Shown here: positions 25,534 through 33,949 of the stretch, one piece after another | Layout: each line of letters opens with the position of its first letter | Numbering within the stretch: position 1 is the stretch's first letter | Assembly (NCBI RefSeq): GCF_042854845.1 | Contig: NZ_AP031498.1 | Span: 3,472,001 to 3,536,000 of the forward strand | Direction of reading: 5' to 3' | Source of the DNA: Maricurvus nonylphenolicus | GTDB lineage: Bacteria; Pseudomonadota; Gammaproteobacteria; Pseudomonadales; Cellvibrionaceae | Length of the DNA: 64,000 nucleotides | The notes under the pieces: model-generated | What the model was told of the DNA's origin: nothing | The model's input: the letters and a program-made list of their open reading frames with translations, nothing else | Database searches by the model: none | Made by a program: the position numbers and the translations under genes

Positions 25534-28098
25534 TTAAAAATTATATCTCGCATCTATGCCCCAAGTGAGAGGTGCACTAACGGTCGTGTGAGCAGCACCT
25601 AAATCACTGGCGGCAAGACCACCTGGAATGCCGGTATACTGATTATCCAACAAGTTCTTGCCCCACAGTGCCAGCATGTAATGCTCGTCATCACTGGTCC
25701 AGGCGATGCGAGCGTTGAGGATCTTCTTATCCGCACCGAAGTTTTCCAGACTTTCGTAAATTGGCAGGTAGTCCGCAGTCTCGGGGCCGAAATCCTGCTC
25801 CTCAAAGATATAGTCCACATGCACATCCAGTGAACCAAATGCAATTTCAGGCGCCCAGTCCAAGGTCAAGGTGTAGGCGGAAAGGGTCTCTGCTGATTCT
25901 TTATCCCCGCCTGCTGGATTACCCTGGGCGTCGATATAGGACTGGTACTGACTGTCGCTATCACGCATGGTAGTCACCATACCCAATTGCAGGGTATCCA
26001 CTGGAATCCAGGTCAGTTGTAACTCCCAACCAGTGATATCTTCATCACCGCTAATAATAATGGGGGCAGCAAGACCAGGAATAGTTGGATCAGCAGAGGT
26101 AACCGACTTCTGACGGTTCTCCATTTCCATATCAAACACGCTGAACTGAGCACGCATACGGCCGTCGAAGAAGTCACCTTTAATACCCAATTCCAGGTTG
26201 GTTACTTCTTCAGGCTCCAACGGCGTCACTGAAGAGTTAAGCACAAAGCTGTCATAACCACCTGAGGTGTAACCAGTGGAATAGGTGAAGAAAGTCATCG
26301 CCTCTTCCGTTAGCTGGTATTGGGCAACAAAACGTCCGGTCGTTTTGCTCCAGTCATCGGAAGCCTTAACCAGGGTATCGGAAACCAGACCGACACCTGT
26401 CATGCTAAGTGGAGACAGGAAGTTTGTTGCCTGCGGAATAAGCGCAGCCACAGGTACACCATTGGCCGCCAGGAAAGCTCGCTCTGCATTGACCAAACCA
26501 GCCATAGTTGCCGTAGGGTTTTCCCAAGTGAAATCTTTTTCATCCTTGGAGTAACGCAGACCAAAGATCAGGTTCAACTTATCGGTTACCGCCACATCAA
26601 TATCACCATAGATACCGTAGTTGGTAAACTTACCGGTGTTTCTGACTTCCTCAGTCCATTGCTGCCCCGCATAACTTGGGTCTACCCATCCTGCTGCCAG
26701 AATTTCATGATAACCATCGAGCAAGGGGCCATAGCCTGCGAAGTAGACATTGCCTAGTAGGCCCTGGTATTCAGCATTAGACTGCCCCAGAGGCGTACCG
26801 CCATTGAGGGCAGCCGACAACATCGTCCAATCTGTTGGATCCCAAATGCTGTCGATGGTAAAGCCCGCACTCAGGGCATCAAGCAAACCATTAGCTACCT
26901 GGGTTGAGAGGTTGGAAGCCGTTTCCGCTGTACTGGTAATGGCTGTTGTCTGAGTTTTGTCTTCCACCGAGTAGGTCAGACCACCGACAAAGTTAATCCG
27001 ATCGGAGTTATAGTTAAACTGCAACTCGGTATAAGTCAGCTCGGAACTCTCGATATTATCGGTGTCGAGGTAGGTATAAATGTTGCCCGTGCCATCCTGG
27101 TCATCACGGTTGGTTACATCAAAATCACGGTGGTTGGCCCACCAGCTCACAGACCAGCTATCACTGATTTCGTGATTCAGTTTAAAGCCAAAAGAATACA
27201 TATCGCGAGTTTCTTCGGCACCTACGGCATCGTTAGATGTTTTTTCAAAAGACAAGTTACCGCCGTTATAGCCAACAGCTGAACGGGGGCCATTATCTGT
27301 ATCATCGAAATCGTAGTTAAACTGAATATCAGTTTTCTCGGAAATTTCCCACAACAGGGACAGACGACCGGTGAGCGATTCCTGCATATCCAGGTCAGCA
27401 CCACCAGGGGCAGTATTATCAATATAACCGTCACGCTGATTGCTGAGTAGGTTAGCGCGGATGGCAACCTTGTCGCTTATGGGTAGATTAAGCATACCCT
27501 CCCAACGCTGAAAATCGTAATTTCCGGCTTTCAGTTGGATAAAACCTTCGGTCTCGTCCAGGCTTGGGGAGTTTGGCACCATACTGATGCTGCCAGCAGC
27601 AGCGTTACGACCAGCAAGGGTACCTTGCGGCCCTTTCAGTACTTCTACACGCTGCATATCAGAGAAAGCGATAGTGGTCGCTGCGCGAGGAAGATAAACG
27701 CCATCATAGAAAGTCGCCACAGAGGCATCACCACCGGAGCTGATATTGGCACTGCTGACACCACGAATGCTCATGGAGGCCTGCGTAACACCATCACCTA
27801 CTTCCAACCCTGGAATATAATCAGCGATATCACCCAGGGTCAGAGCACCGGTGGCCTCCATGTTTTGTGCAGAAAAAGTGCCAATGGTAATCGGTACATC
27901 CATTGCATTCTGCTCACGCTTTTGCGCGGTTACAGTAACTTCTTCAATCGCCTGATAACGGCCGGAAACATTTTCGGAGTAACCCAGAGAAGGGATAAGT
28001 GAGGTCATCACCGCAAGACTGGTCGACAATGTCAAACCACTCATTCGTGAACCATATTTCATTATTGTTGTTTTAGGCATTGATTGTTTTATAGCCAT
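25534..28098 (-). CDS. TonB-dependent outer-membrane receptor
   Basis: The 854-aa receptor starts at ATG 28098 with GGAGAG 5 nt upstream; the open frame reaches 28254 but that extension lacks a Shine-Dalgarno. After a signal peptide (LSTSLAVMTSLIPSLGYSE) come a TonB box (IEEVTVTAQKRE), a plug domain (DIADYIPGLEVG, SIRGVSS, VEVLKGPQGTLAGRNAAAG) and a long barrel ending WGIDARYNF with terminal Phe. The plug style is that of sphingomonad/marine receptors, which take up varied organic compounds as well as siderophores. The ligand is not evident. It lies 222 nt after the cytochrome operon, and a copy of the operon's 13-bp repeat lies upstream, which suggests co-regulation. Confidence 0.94.
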   Translation of the reverse strand: MAIKQSMPKTTIMKYGSRMSGLTLSTSLAVMTSLIPSLGYSENVSGRYQAIEEVTVTAQKREQNAMDVPITIGTFSAQNMEATGALTLGDIADYIPGLEVGDGVTQASMSIRGVSSANISSGGDASVATFYDGVYLPRAATTIAFSDMQRVEVLKGPQGTLAGRNAAAGSISMVPNSPSLDETEGFIQLKAGNYDFQRWEGMLNLPISDKVAIRANLLSNQRDGYIDNTAPGGADLDMQESLTGRLSLLWEISEKTDIQFNYDFDDTDNGPRSAVGYNGGNLSFEKTSNDAVGAEETRDMYSFGFKLNHEISDSWSVSWWANHRDFDVTNRDDQDGTGNIYTYLDTDNIESSELTYTELQFNYNSDRINFVGGLTYSVEDKTQTTAITSTAETASNLSTQVANGLLDALSAGFTIDSIWDPTDWTMLSAALNGGTPLGQSNAEYQGLLGNVYFAGYGPLLDGYHEILAAGWVDPSYAGQQWTEEVRNTGKFTNYGIYGDIDVAVTDKLNLIFGLRYSKDEKDFTWENPTATMAGLVNAERAFLAANGVPVAALIPQATNFLSPLSMTGVGLVSDTLVKASDDWSKTTGRFVAQYQLTEEAMTFFTYSTGYTSGGYDSFVLNSSVTPLEPEEVTNLELGIKGDFFDGRMRAQFSVFDMEMENRQKSVTSADPTIPGLAAPIIISGDEDITGWELQLTWIPVDTLQLGMVTTMRDSDSQYQSYIDAQGNPAGGDKESAETLSAYTLTLDWAPEIAFGSLDVHVDYIFEEQDFGPETADYLPIYESLENFGADKKILNARIAWTSDDEHYMLALWGKNLLDNQYTGIPGGLAASDLGAAHTTVSAPLTWGIDARYNF

Positions 28099-28262
28099 TG
28101 TAACTCTCCACTTAGAGTAGATCTTATTTATTATTTTTATCGCCATACCTAAAACCGAATACCTCTTTACGGTTAGGTTCCCTGCGACACTACTCCCTTT
28201 CGCTCTTTGGCACTGCAGGATTCTGAAAAAATGCTGTCGGATTTTAAAATCCATCAGTTTTT

Positions 28263-28275
28263 AGAATTCGTCAGG
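28263..28275. promoter_or_regulatory. Candidate AraC-regulator site before the receptor gene
   Basis: AGAATTCGTCAGG matches 12 of 13 bases of the repeat found twice before the cytochrome operon. It lies about 165 nt upstream of the receptor ATG. It is a putative operator based on the repeat pattern alone. Confidence 0.5.
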
Positions 28276-28279
28276 TGTA

Positions 28280-28309
28280 GCTGCAGGCCCCGCAGTACGG
28301 GTCTGCAGC
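28280..28309 (-). terminator. Hairpin after the beta-helix cytochrome gene
   Basis: An 11-bp stem (28280-28290 with 28299-28309, one G-U on one strand) lies 11 nt after the stop of the beta-helix gene. No T-run follows, so it may be a weak terminator or an mRNA 3' stabiliser that partly separates the cytochrome operon from the receptor. Confidence 0.5.
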
Positions 28310-28320
28310 CAAGTAGACAT

Positions 28321-29823
28321 TTATTTCTTCAACGCCAGCACATATTTGGCAACAGCCATACGGGTAGCTTCATCCAAATAGTTTTGCGGTGGCATTTCAG
28401 GGTAGTCTGGACGTTTTTTGGTTGGCGCATTGATGTACTCAGCCAGTCCTTCCGGGTTATCCATATACAACGCCTGGATAACCTGAATAGGTGGCCCGAT
28501 CATACGGCCGGTGTAGGTGTGACAACCGGTACACACACCAAGGTAAGCCATCTTGCCCTTCTTATCTTCGGCGATAACACGCGGAGCTGCAGGCTCAGGC
28601 AACAGGTAGGTATCAATATTGTAGGTATTCGTGAAGTCACAATCCTTGAAATCATCGACACCCACAGTGACGAAAGCGTGACGATTGATAATGCAGCTAT
28701 CACGACTCACTCCCACGCGAACAATATCAGGCTTGCCCGTTTTAAATTCGGTGAGCATTAAGGCTTTAACTTCATCAATGGTGTCGTAACCATTGTTCAG
28801 CATGGTGTTATTAAGAATCGCCACCTTGTCAGCATTGGGATCGGATTCCGGATCGATAGTGACATTCGCGGCATTGTAATGATCAGTAATCAAAATACCG
28901 GCAGTTTTGTTGCCGCTAATAATATTACCTTCGATCACGACTTCATCCGCCGCCATGACCAGTACTCCAGTACCGGCAGGAATACCCGCGACTGTTGAAC
29001 CCGGCGCACCAAAATTAGCGGTGTTGTTATTCACTACAAAGTTGTTGCGAATAATGACATCGTAAGTGGTTTTAATCGGCAAGCCCGGTGTAATAAAGGC
29101 TAAAATACCACCGGTGTTATTATGAACGTAGTTGTTCTCTACAATAGCGTGACGGGAGTTTTCAATTTCAATGCCCGCCACACTGTCAAATACCTCGTTG
29201 TGTGCTACGTGAATATTGTCACTCATGCCGACGTAAATAGCGGCATCTTCAATACCGGAAATTACGTTGTGCTCAACAATACCGTTTTGCCCCAGCTGCG
29301 GGAAAATACCGTATACACCGGTATCAACAATCAGGTTGTTACGGATCTCAAAGTTATTACCGGCCTGCCCCATAATGGCATTGCCTTTGTATTTGGTAAT
29401 GGTGAAGTTTTCCACCACAATATTATTACCGGAATACAAAATGGCATCGTTGAGTTTGCCGTTACCGTGCATGACTGGGCGTTCACCCTTTTCAATAACA
29501 CCAACAAGGCGAATATCATCTTTATCGATATACACAGTTTCACTGTAAGTGCCTGGCATAACCAAAATGGTGTCACCTGGCTGGGCATCTTTGACAGCAC
29601 GCTGAATAGATTCACCATCCGACACACGAATCGTGTTGCCCGCCGTTTTGCGTTCTATCACCGCTGACTTGGCAGTCTGCTGCTGTACGCCTCCACCATA
29701 ACTGGCGCCACCACTGCTGCTCACCATTGAGGGAGCCACGGTTGCACTTGTTTGCCCGTAGTAAAGGCCACCACCAAAGGCACCGACCACCAGGGCTAAG
29801 CCCATGAGTTTAGCTTTCATCAT
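28321..29823 (-). CDS. Parallel beta-helix protein fused to cytochrome c
   Basis: The 500-aa exported protein has an N-terminal hydrophobic signal/anchor (LMGLALVVGAFGGGLYYGQT) and a Gly/Ser linker. A right-handed parallel beta-helix follows from about 65 to 380 (IQRAVKDAQPGDTILVMPGT, then N-rich turns such as NNFEIRNNLIVDTGVYGIF). A class I cytochrome c domain fills the last 75 residues: haem site CTGCH (Cys431, Cys434, His435) and a probable axial Met477 in YPEMPPQ. The helix part resembles the beta_helix_1 (TIGR03805-type) proteins. The gene starts 2 nt after the dihaem protein stop. Such a helix usually binds or cleaves polysaccharide or another extended ligand; with a haem it may be a periplasmic or surface oxidoreductase. 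Substrate unknown. Confidence 0.88.
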   Translation of the reverse strand: MMKAKLMGLALVVGAFGGGLYYGQTSATVAPSMVSSSGGASYGGGVQQQTAKSAVIERKTAGNTIRVSDGESIQRAVKDAQPGDTILVMPGTYSETVYIDKDDIRLVGVIEKGERPVMHGNGKLNDAILYSGNNIVVENFTITKYKGNAIMGQAGNNFEIRNNLIVDTGVYGIFPQLGQNGIVEHNVISGIEDAAIYVGMSDNIHVAHNEVFDSVAGIEIENSRHAIVENNYVHNNTGGILAFITPGLPIKTTYDVIIRNNFVVNNNTANFGAPGSTVAGIPAGTGVLVMAADEVVIEGNIISGNKTAGILITDHYNAANVTIDPESDPNADKVAILNNTMLNNGYDTIDEVKALMLTEFKTGKPDIVRVGVSRDSCIINRHAFVTVGVDDFKDCDFTNTYNIDTYLLPEPAAPRVIAEDKKGKMAYLGVCTGCHTYTGRMIGPPIQVIQALYMDNPEGLAEYINAPTKKRPDYPEMPPQNYLDEATRMAVAKYVLALKK

Positions 29824-29825
29824 TA

Positions 29826-31127
29826 TTATCCTTCTGTTGAAGCAGTAAGAAGATTGGTATTTGAGTTATTTTGTAAATGTAGTGCGTCCGGCAGTTTTCC
29901 TATCGGTGCTAACCCGGAAGGTACTTGCGACGGAATGCGCGGTTTAAAACGTTCATCGGTTAAGGCACCTAGAAAATCGACGATACGATCAACTTCCTCA
30001 TCAGTCAGATCCGGCTCCCAGATATGCCAGTGCAATTGCATCTCGACACCTTCGGGTACGGCATGGCCTCGGCCTTTGCTGTAAAACTCAACCGCTTCGC
30101 GCAAATCCTCCATGCCGCCGGAGTGCATATAGGGAGCCGTTTTCGTAATATTACGTAACGTTGGCACTTTAAAGCCGCCCTTAAGCTTGGGCGCGTTAAA
30201 GGTTTTTTCTGCACCGATATCCAGAGGTAACCCCTCGGGTTCAGGCACACCAATGACAGCAATTTGGTTATTGGTAAACAGCGGCGGTTGATGACATTCA
30301 GAACAGCGCGCCACAAAGGAACGAAATACGTTCATACCGGCAATTTCATTTTCTGTCAGTGCATCGTGATAACCGTGGGCGTACTGATCGTAGCGACTGT
30401 TTAAGCTGATCAGTGAAGTCTGGAAAGCGGCCAACGCGGTATAGAGCTGCTCGAGGGTAATTTGCTCGATGGCTGCATCGGGGAAAGCTTGCTTAAACAT
30501 ATCCCGATAGGTCGCATTGTCATTCAGTGACGTCAGCAGTTGCTCTGGTGTATTACCCATTTCCTCGTCGGCATAGAGCGGCCCCAAGGCCTGCTCTTCC
30601 AACGAGTCCGCACGCGCATCCCAGAAAAATGACGTAAGGAAAGCCGCATTCCATAAGGTGGGGGAAGAACGCGGCACCTTGGTTCCCAGCGCGCCGACAC
30701 TGCGATCCACGCCATCGGCCATACCCAGATCAGGGTGATGGCAACTGGCACAGGACAACTCACCATTGCCCGACAACATAGGATCAAAAAACAGGAAGCG
30801 GCCTAAATCGATTTGTTGAGGACTAAAGCCATCGCGATGAGCAGGTAGTGAAGTTTGCGTCCCTCCTACCCCGCGGCCCTGCACCGAGGAATATTGCTGG
30901 TAAAGATTCACCAGCTTACACTGCCCTTCAGCGGTTTTTTCAAAGCTGGGTGGGCACAGGCTGGAGAGTTGAAAATTCTCTTCCTCACTCAGTTGAGGCA
31001 AGGCATTGCCAGCGCCAACAATAAGCTGGGTATGATCTTCTTGCATCGCGGCGGCACCACCGATCACGCCGGCAGTTAACACACCGCTGAATAGAACCCC
31101 CATAGCAACACTCGACCAATCACGCAT
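29826..31127 (-). CDS. Dihaem cytochrome c peroxidase/MauG family protein
   Basis: This 433-aa protein has a leading hydrophobic segment (VAMGVLFSGVLTAGVIGGAA), then the family order: LGRFLFFDPMLSGNGE, haem site 1 CASCH (126-130), PRSSPTLWNAAF, FFWDARADSLEEQALGP, haem site 2 CSECH (275-279), FNAPKLKGGFKVPTLRNI and YMHSGGMEDLREAVEFY. CcpA-type members reduce peroxide; MauG-like members oxidise partner proteins or organic substrates. The segment between the haems does not settle which. It starts one base after the c4-like stop and ends 2 nt before the beta-helix gene, so all three should be co-translated and act together in the periplasm. Confidence 0.92.
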   Translation of the reverse strand: MRDWSSVAMGVLFSGVLTAGVIGGAAAMQEDHTQLIVGAGNALPQLSEEENFQLSSLCPPSFEKTAEGQCKLVNLYQQYSSVQGRGVGGTQTSLPAHRDGFSPQQIDLGRFLFFDPMLSGNGELSCASCHHPDLGMADGVDRSVGALGTKVPRSSPTLWNAAFLTSFFWDARADSLEEQALGPLYADEEMGNTPEQLLTSLNDNATYRDMFKQAFPDAAIEQITLEQLYTALAAFQTSLISLNSRYDQYAHGYHDALTENEIAGMNVFRSFVARCSECHQPPLFTNNQIAVIGVPEPEGLPLDIGAEKTFNAPKLKGGFKVPTLRNITKTAPYMHSGGMEDLREAVEFYSKGRGHAVPEGVEMQLHWHIWEPDLTDEEVDRIVDFLGALTDERFKPRIPSQVPSGLAPIGKLPDALHLQNNSNTNLLTASTEG

Positions 31128-31128
31128 C

Positions 31129-31782
31129 TTAGTGCTCCACGGGCTCTGTGGTTGGCTGCAACTGGCCTATAAAGGCAATCACATCGTTAAGCTGTTCGTC
31201 GTTCAAGCCATTGGCCATCATGGCCATCTGGCGGCCAGGGCGATCATTGGCATCGTAGCCCCGCAGGCCCTTGCGGAAGTTAAGGTACTGGCGACGCAGG
31301 TATTCACCGTCCTGACCGGCCAAAGCTGGGGCTTTCAAAGCCTTATTACCTTGACCCTGGCTACCGTGGCAGGTGCCACAGGTAGCCTGGTAATGGTTAG
31401 TGCCGTTGCGGATATTGCCCTCTACAGTCACATCTGCAGTAGTTGGCGAAAGTTCGCTGATAAAATCTGATACCGCCGCGATTTGATCCGCGGAGGTCAG
31501 CACACCGGCTGCAGCACGCATTTGAGCACCTGCTGTATCACCGGGTTTAGACCCACGACTGCCCGCTTGAAACAGTTCCAACTGGCGCTGGATATAGTCG
31601 CTGTCCAAACCTGCCAACGCAGGTGCTTGTAAGGCTGGGTTGCCCTGTCCTTGACCACCATGGCAGGCAGCACAAGTACTATAAAGTTGCTGACCCTGAT
31701 CGGCGGCCGCAGGTACAGATAACATCAGAAAACAGGCCGTTCGGATAAAGGCCTTGTGTAAGCAGCTAGGTGTTATTCGCAT
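31129..31782 (-). CDS. Cytochrome c4-like dihaem electron carrier
   Basis: This 217-aa protein has a signal peptide (TACFLMLSVPAAADQ) and two similar cytochrome c halves. Each has a haem motif, CAACHGGQGQG (Cys37, Cys40, His41) and CGTCHGSQGQG (Cys135, Cys138, His139), followed by PALAGLDSDYIQRQL or PALAGQDGEYLRRQY. Axial Met residues are likely in AQMRAAAG and RQMAMMANG. Cytochrome c4 carries electrons in the periplasm to terminal oxidases or peroxidases. As first gene of the operon it probably shuttles electrons between its two partners and the respiratory chain. Confidence 0.93.
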   Translation of the reverse strand: MRITPSCLHKAFIRTACFLMLSVPAAADQGQQLYSTCAACHGGQGQGNPALQAPALAGLDSDYIQRQLELFQAGSRGSKPGDTAGAQMRAAAGVLTSADQIAAVSDFISELSPTTADVTVEGNIRNGTNHYQATCGTCHGSQGQGNKALKAPALAGQDGEYLRRQYLNFRKGLRGYDANDRPGRQMAMMANGLNDEQLNDVIAFIGQLQPTTEPVEH

Positions 31783-31875
31783 TATTATCCCCGTCTCTTG
31801 CTTGAGCTTGGGATCAGAATACGGCGCCGACGGGGGTGAAAACTCCCGGAATCCGGAATAAATATGGCTGATTCC

Positions 31876-31910
31876 GGAATTCGTCAGGGTTTTATTGGGA
31901 ATTCGTCAGG
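31876..31910. promoter_or_regulatory. Paired 13-bp direct repeats before the cytochrome operon
   Basis: GGAATTCGTCAGG occurs at 31876-31888 and 31898-31910. The spacing of 22 bp start to start is about two helical turns. They lie 95-130 nt upstream of the c4-like ATG, and an AraC-type regulator gene lies just beyond. AraC-family dimers often bind such direct repeats. An ATTCCGGAAT palindrome at 31871-31880 overlaps the first copy. Confidence 0.65.
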
Positions 31911-31993
31911 TTTAGTCGGGGTATTGAAGGTTTTAGCAAATAAATACAGGAAACCTCATAGCCGATAGCTATTAATGCAGTGTCGAGGTTTTC

Positions 31994-32101
31994 ACTTCGT
32001 AGCACTGGATTCCCGCTTTCGCGGGAATGGCGGTAAATCGATACAAGGGATGTTACAAAGAAAGGGGTCCGACCCTTCGGGTCGTACCCCTGCTACGAAG
32101 T
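31994..32101. repeat. 108-bp MITE-like element with nested palindromes
   Basis: The ends are perfect 11-bp inverted repeats (ACTTCGTAGCA at 31994-32004 and its complement at 32091-32101). Inside are an ATTCCCGC/GCGGGAAT palindrome (32009-32028) and a 27-bp near-palindrome of the GGGGT..GACCC family (32064-32090). Both inner palindromes have relatives elsewhere in the window. No obvious target-site duplication is seen. Confidence 0.7.
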
Positions 32102-32109
32102 ACGTATAA

Positions 32110-33207
32110 CTAGGAAGGCAGATTTTGTTTGCGGTAACTGGTGGGCGTCACCCCATGCGCTTCTTTGAAAGCTTTATTGAACGAGCTGAGGGAGCGATAA
32201 CCAACATCCAACGCAATAGTCAGCACCGGCAGCTGGGCACACTCCGGATCACCTAAACGCTCCGCAGCAATTTTAACCCGGTAGCGATTAAGAAAATCGT
32301 TGAAATTGCGATATCCCAACTCGCCATTAATCAGACGCCTGAGGCGGTATTCCTGCCACCCCATCTGCTCGGCCAGATCACCGATGGTCAAACCGTGCTG
32401 GTTGTAGGCCCCATCGTCCATTACCTGGATCAATTTCTGCCTGGCCGCTTCCGATTCCCGCTCTGCAATGGCCTGCTCCTGGGGTTCACTCACCAGATCA
32501 GCTTCAGGCAAGCCAGCCTTAGCCTCTGAGGACTCAGTAGCGGCAGGTTCTGCAAAAATACCATGGCTGCGAGAACGGACCCAGAAGCTGTTCATCCACA
32601 ACAGGAATACCGATAGCATGGTATAGAGCATCACCTGAGCTGTCTCTGTAGAGCCGATAACCTGCTCCATAAACACCACGGCACAGGTGTATGCCAGGGT
32701 AAAGCCCATAATGGGCAAACGCAGATTACGGCGACTCTGGACCAAATCACCCTGCCAGTTTTTGCCGACAATCAGTAACGCATGTACCAGTAAAACCACT
32801 TCCAGTAACTGTGGCGTGTCATAAAAAAACTCGACTCCCCAGCCCGGAAGCGTTTCGGGCAGACCAGAGCGTCCGCCGAAGAAATGCCCCACCGTAGGCA
32901 ATACAACAGTGATGCCCACTAACGTCCACTGCCAGGCTTTAAGTTTCAGCTGATCATTAAACAAGCTATAGCAAACCAGCCAAATAAGCCCTGGAATTGC
33001 CGTGCGACCGGCACTGAATAGCCAACCGATGGACTCCAGCGGTGTGCTACTTATTAGAGGGTGAATGGTATAACAGGCCCCGCTGATCATCAGCAGCACA
33101 AACAGACGCGCCTGCACATAACGCCAGTTATCGCGCACCAGAACCGTAATCGTCAGGCAGATTTGGGAGAAGGCAAAAGCCAATAGCGCGGTTGTAAGTT
33201 GATCCAT
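32110..33207 (-). CDS. Membrane-anchored AraC-family regulator
   Basis: The 365-aa protein has about seven hydrophobic helices in residues 1-215 (ALLAFAFSQICLTITVLV, GLIWLVCYSL, WQWTLVGITVVLPTVG, MLYTMLSVFLLWMNSFWV), then a charged linker and a C-terminal AraC/XylS DNA-binding domain: LTIGDLAEQMGWQEYRLRRL and VLTIALDVGYRSLSSFNKAF...GVTPTSYRK. Such regulators sense a signal in or across the membrane. It lies upstream of the cytochrome operon in the same direction and probably binds the 13-bp repeats there. The leader carries a long hairpin ending one base before the ATG and no Shine-Dalgarno is seen. Confidence 0.9.
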   Translation of the reverse strand: MDQLTTALLAFAFSQICLTITVLVRDNWRYVQARLFVLLMISGACYTIHPLISSTPLESIGWLFSAGRTAIPGLIWLVCYSLFNDQLKLKAWQWTLVGITVVLPTVGHFFGGRSGLPETLPGWGVEFFYDTPQLLEVVLLVHALLIVGKNWQGDLVQSRRNLRLPIMGFTLAYTCAVVFMEQVIGSTETAQVMLYTMLSVFLLWMNSFWVRSRSHGIFAEPAATESSEAKAGLPEADLVSEPQEQAIAERESEAARQKLIQVMDDGAYNQHGLTIGDLAEQMGWQEYRLRRLINGELGYRNFNDFLNRYRVKIAAERLGDPECAQLPVLTIALDVGYRSLSSFNKAFKEAHGVTPTSYRKQNLPS

Positions 33208-33208
33208 A

Positions 33209-33254
33209 GTTCGGATTCTGCATTAAGCCTGTCGGCTTGGCAACGAATCCGAAC
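33209..33254. other. Nested hairpin in the leader of the AraC-type gene
   Basis: GTTCGGATTC (33209-33218) pairs with GAATCCGAAC (33245-33254) around a smaller AAGCC/GGCTT hairpin (33224-33237). On the minus strand the structure ends one nucleotide before the regulator's ATG, so it would cover the ribosome-binding region. On the plus strand it is followed by CTTTTT. Confidence 0.55.
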
Positions 33255-33311
33255 CTTTTTGGCGCGCCTTTTACACGTCTTTACGAGAGCTGCCAGCACA
33301 GGCAGCAGCGA

Positions 33312-33707
33312 TTATGCGACGGAAGGTACTTCGTAATTAATATCGCGAGATTGATCCTTGATGGTCAGCTCTTTAGCGATAGCCGCACAAGCATCCACAT
33401 ATTCCATACCGGTGTAGCCACGAATACTGGCTTTTTTGCTGTCTAACCACTCGGTAGAAAATGCAAATTCAACTTCACGCAAACTTTCGTAGAATGCCAG
33501 ATCACGTTCATCGTCGATGTGGAACCAGAAGATACCACAACCATTAACGGTGTATTCCAACCCCTGCTCTAATAGAGCATCGATAATATTCTTCAGCGCT
33601 GGATCACGCTTTTCGAGGTTGTAGTTGATGACTTTGGCTTCCTGAATGGCAAAACCGGTAAGTCCATGGTGAACAGACTTTAAACGTACAGCTACATATT
33701 TTTGCAT
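33312..33707 (-). CDS. Unknown small soluble protein
   Basis: A 131-aa protein starts at ATG 33707 (an in-frame TTG lies two codons earlier). It has no signal peptide. Visible are QKYVAVRLKSVHHGLTGFAI, an alternating strand/helix pattern with YTVNGCGIFWFHIDDERDLA, and GYTGMEYVDACAAIAKELT near the end. I do not recognise the family. It lies 104 nt upstream of the AraC-type gene on the same strand. A second small unknown gene follows at 33950 on the same strand after 242 nt. Confidence 0.6.
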   Translation of the reverse strand: MQKYVAVRLKSVHHGLTGFAIQEAKVINYNLEKRDPALKNIIDALLEQGLEYTVNGCGIFWFHIDDERDLAFYESLREVEFAFSTEWLDSKKASIRGYTGMEYVDACAAIAKELTIKDQSRDINYEVPSVA

Positions 33708-33949
33708 CGACAAAAACTACCCAATACAAGCAAACCGACGGCAATTGTGGGCTGCCATCGCTTACAACAATCGTTTAGAAATAAATCCAGAAACAGGTAT
33801 CGTAAAGATACGGAGAAAGGTCCATCTAGAATTGCAGGCTATGATACAAAAATGTGCCTGTATGCGTCAGCTTTTTTGCGTAATCTGCACAAAATATCGA
33901 TAAAACTGCACAGATTAAAAGCACTCAGTATACTTTTCAAACAGCGCAA

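Larger units (their letters stand above)
31783..32109. other. Intergenic region between AraC-type gene and cytochrome operon
   Basis: This 327-nt gap contains the putative operator repeats (31876-31910) and the 108-bp inverted-repeat element (31994-32101). The stretch 31783-31870, which should hold the operon promoter, shows no clear -35/-10 pair. No gene is visible. Confidence 0.6.
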
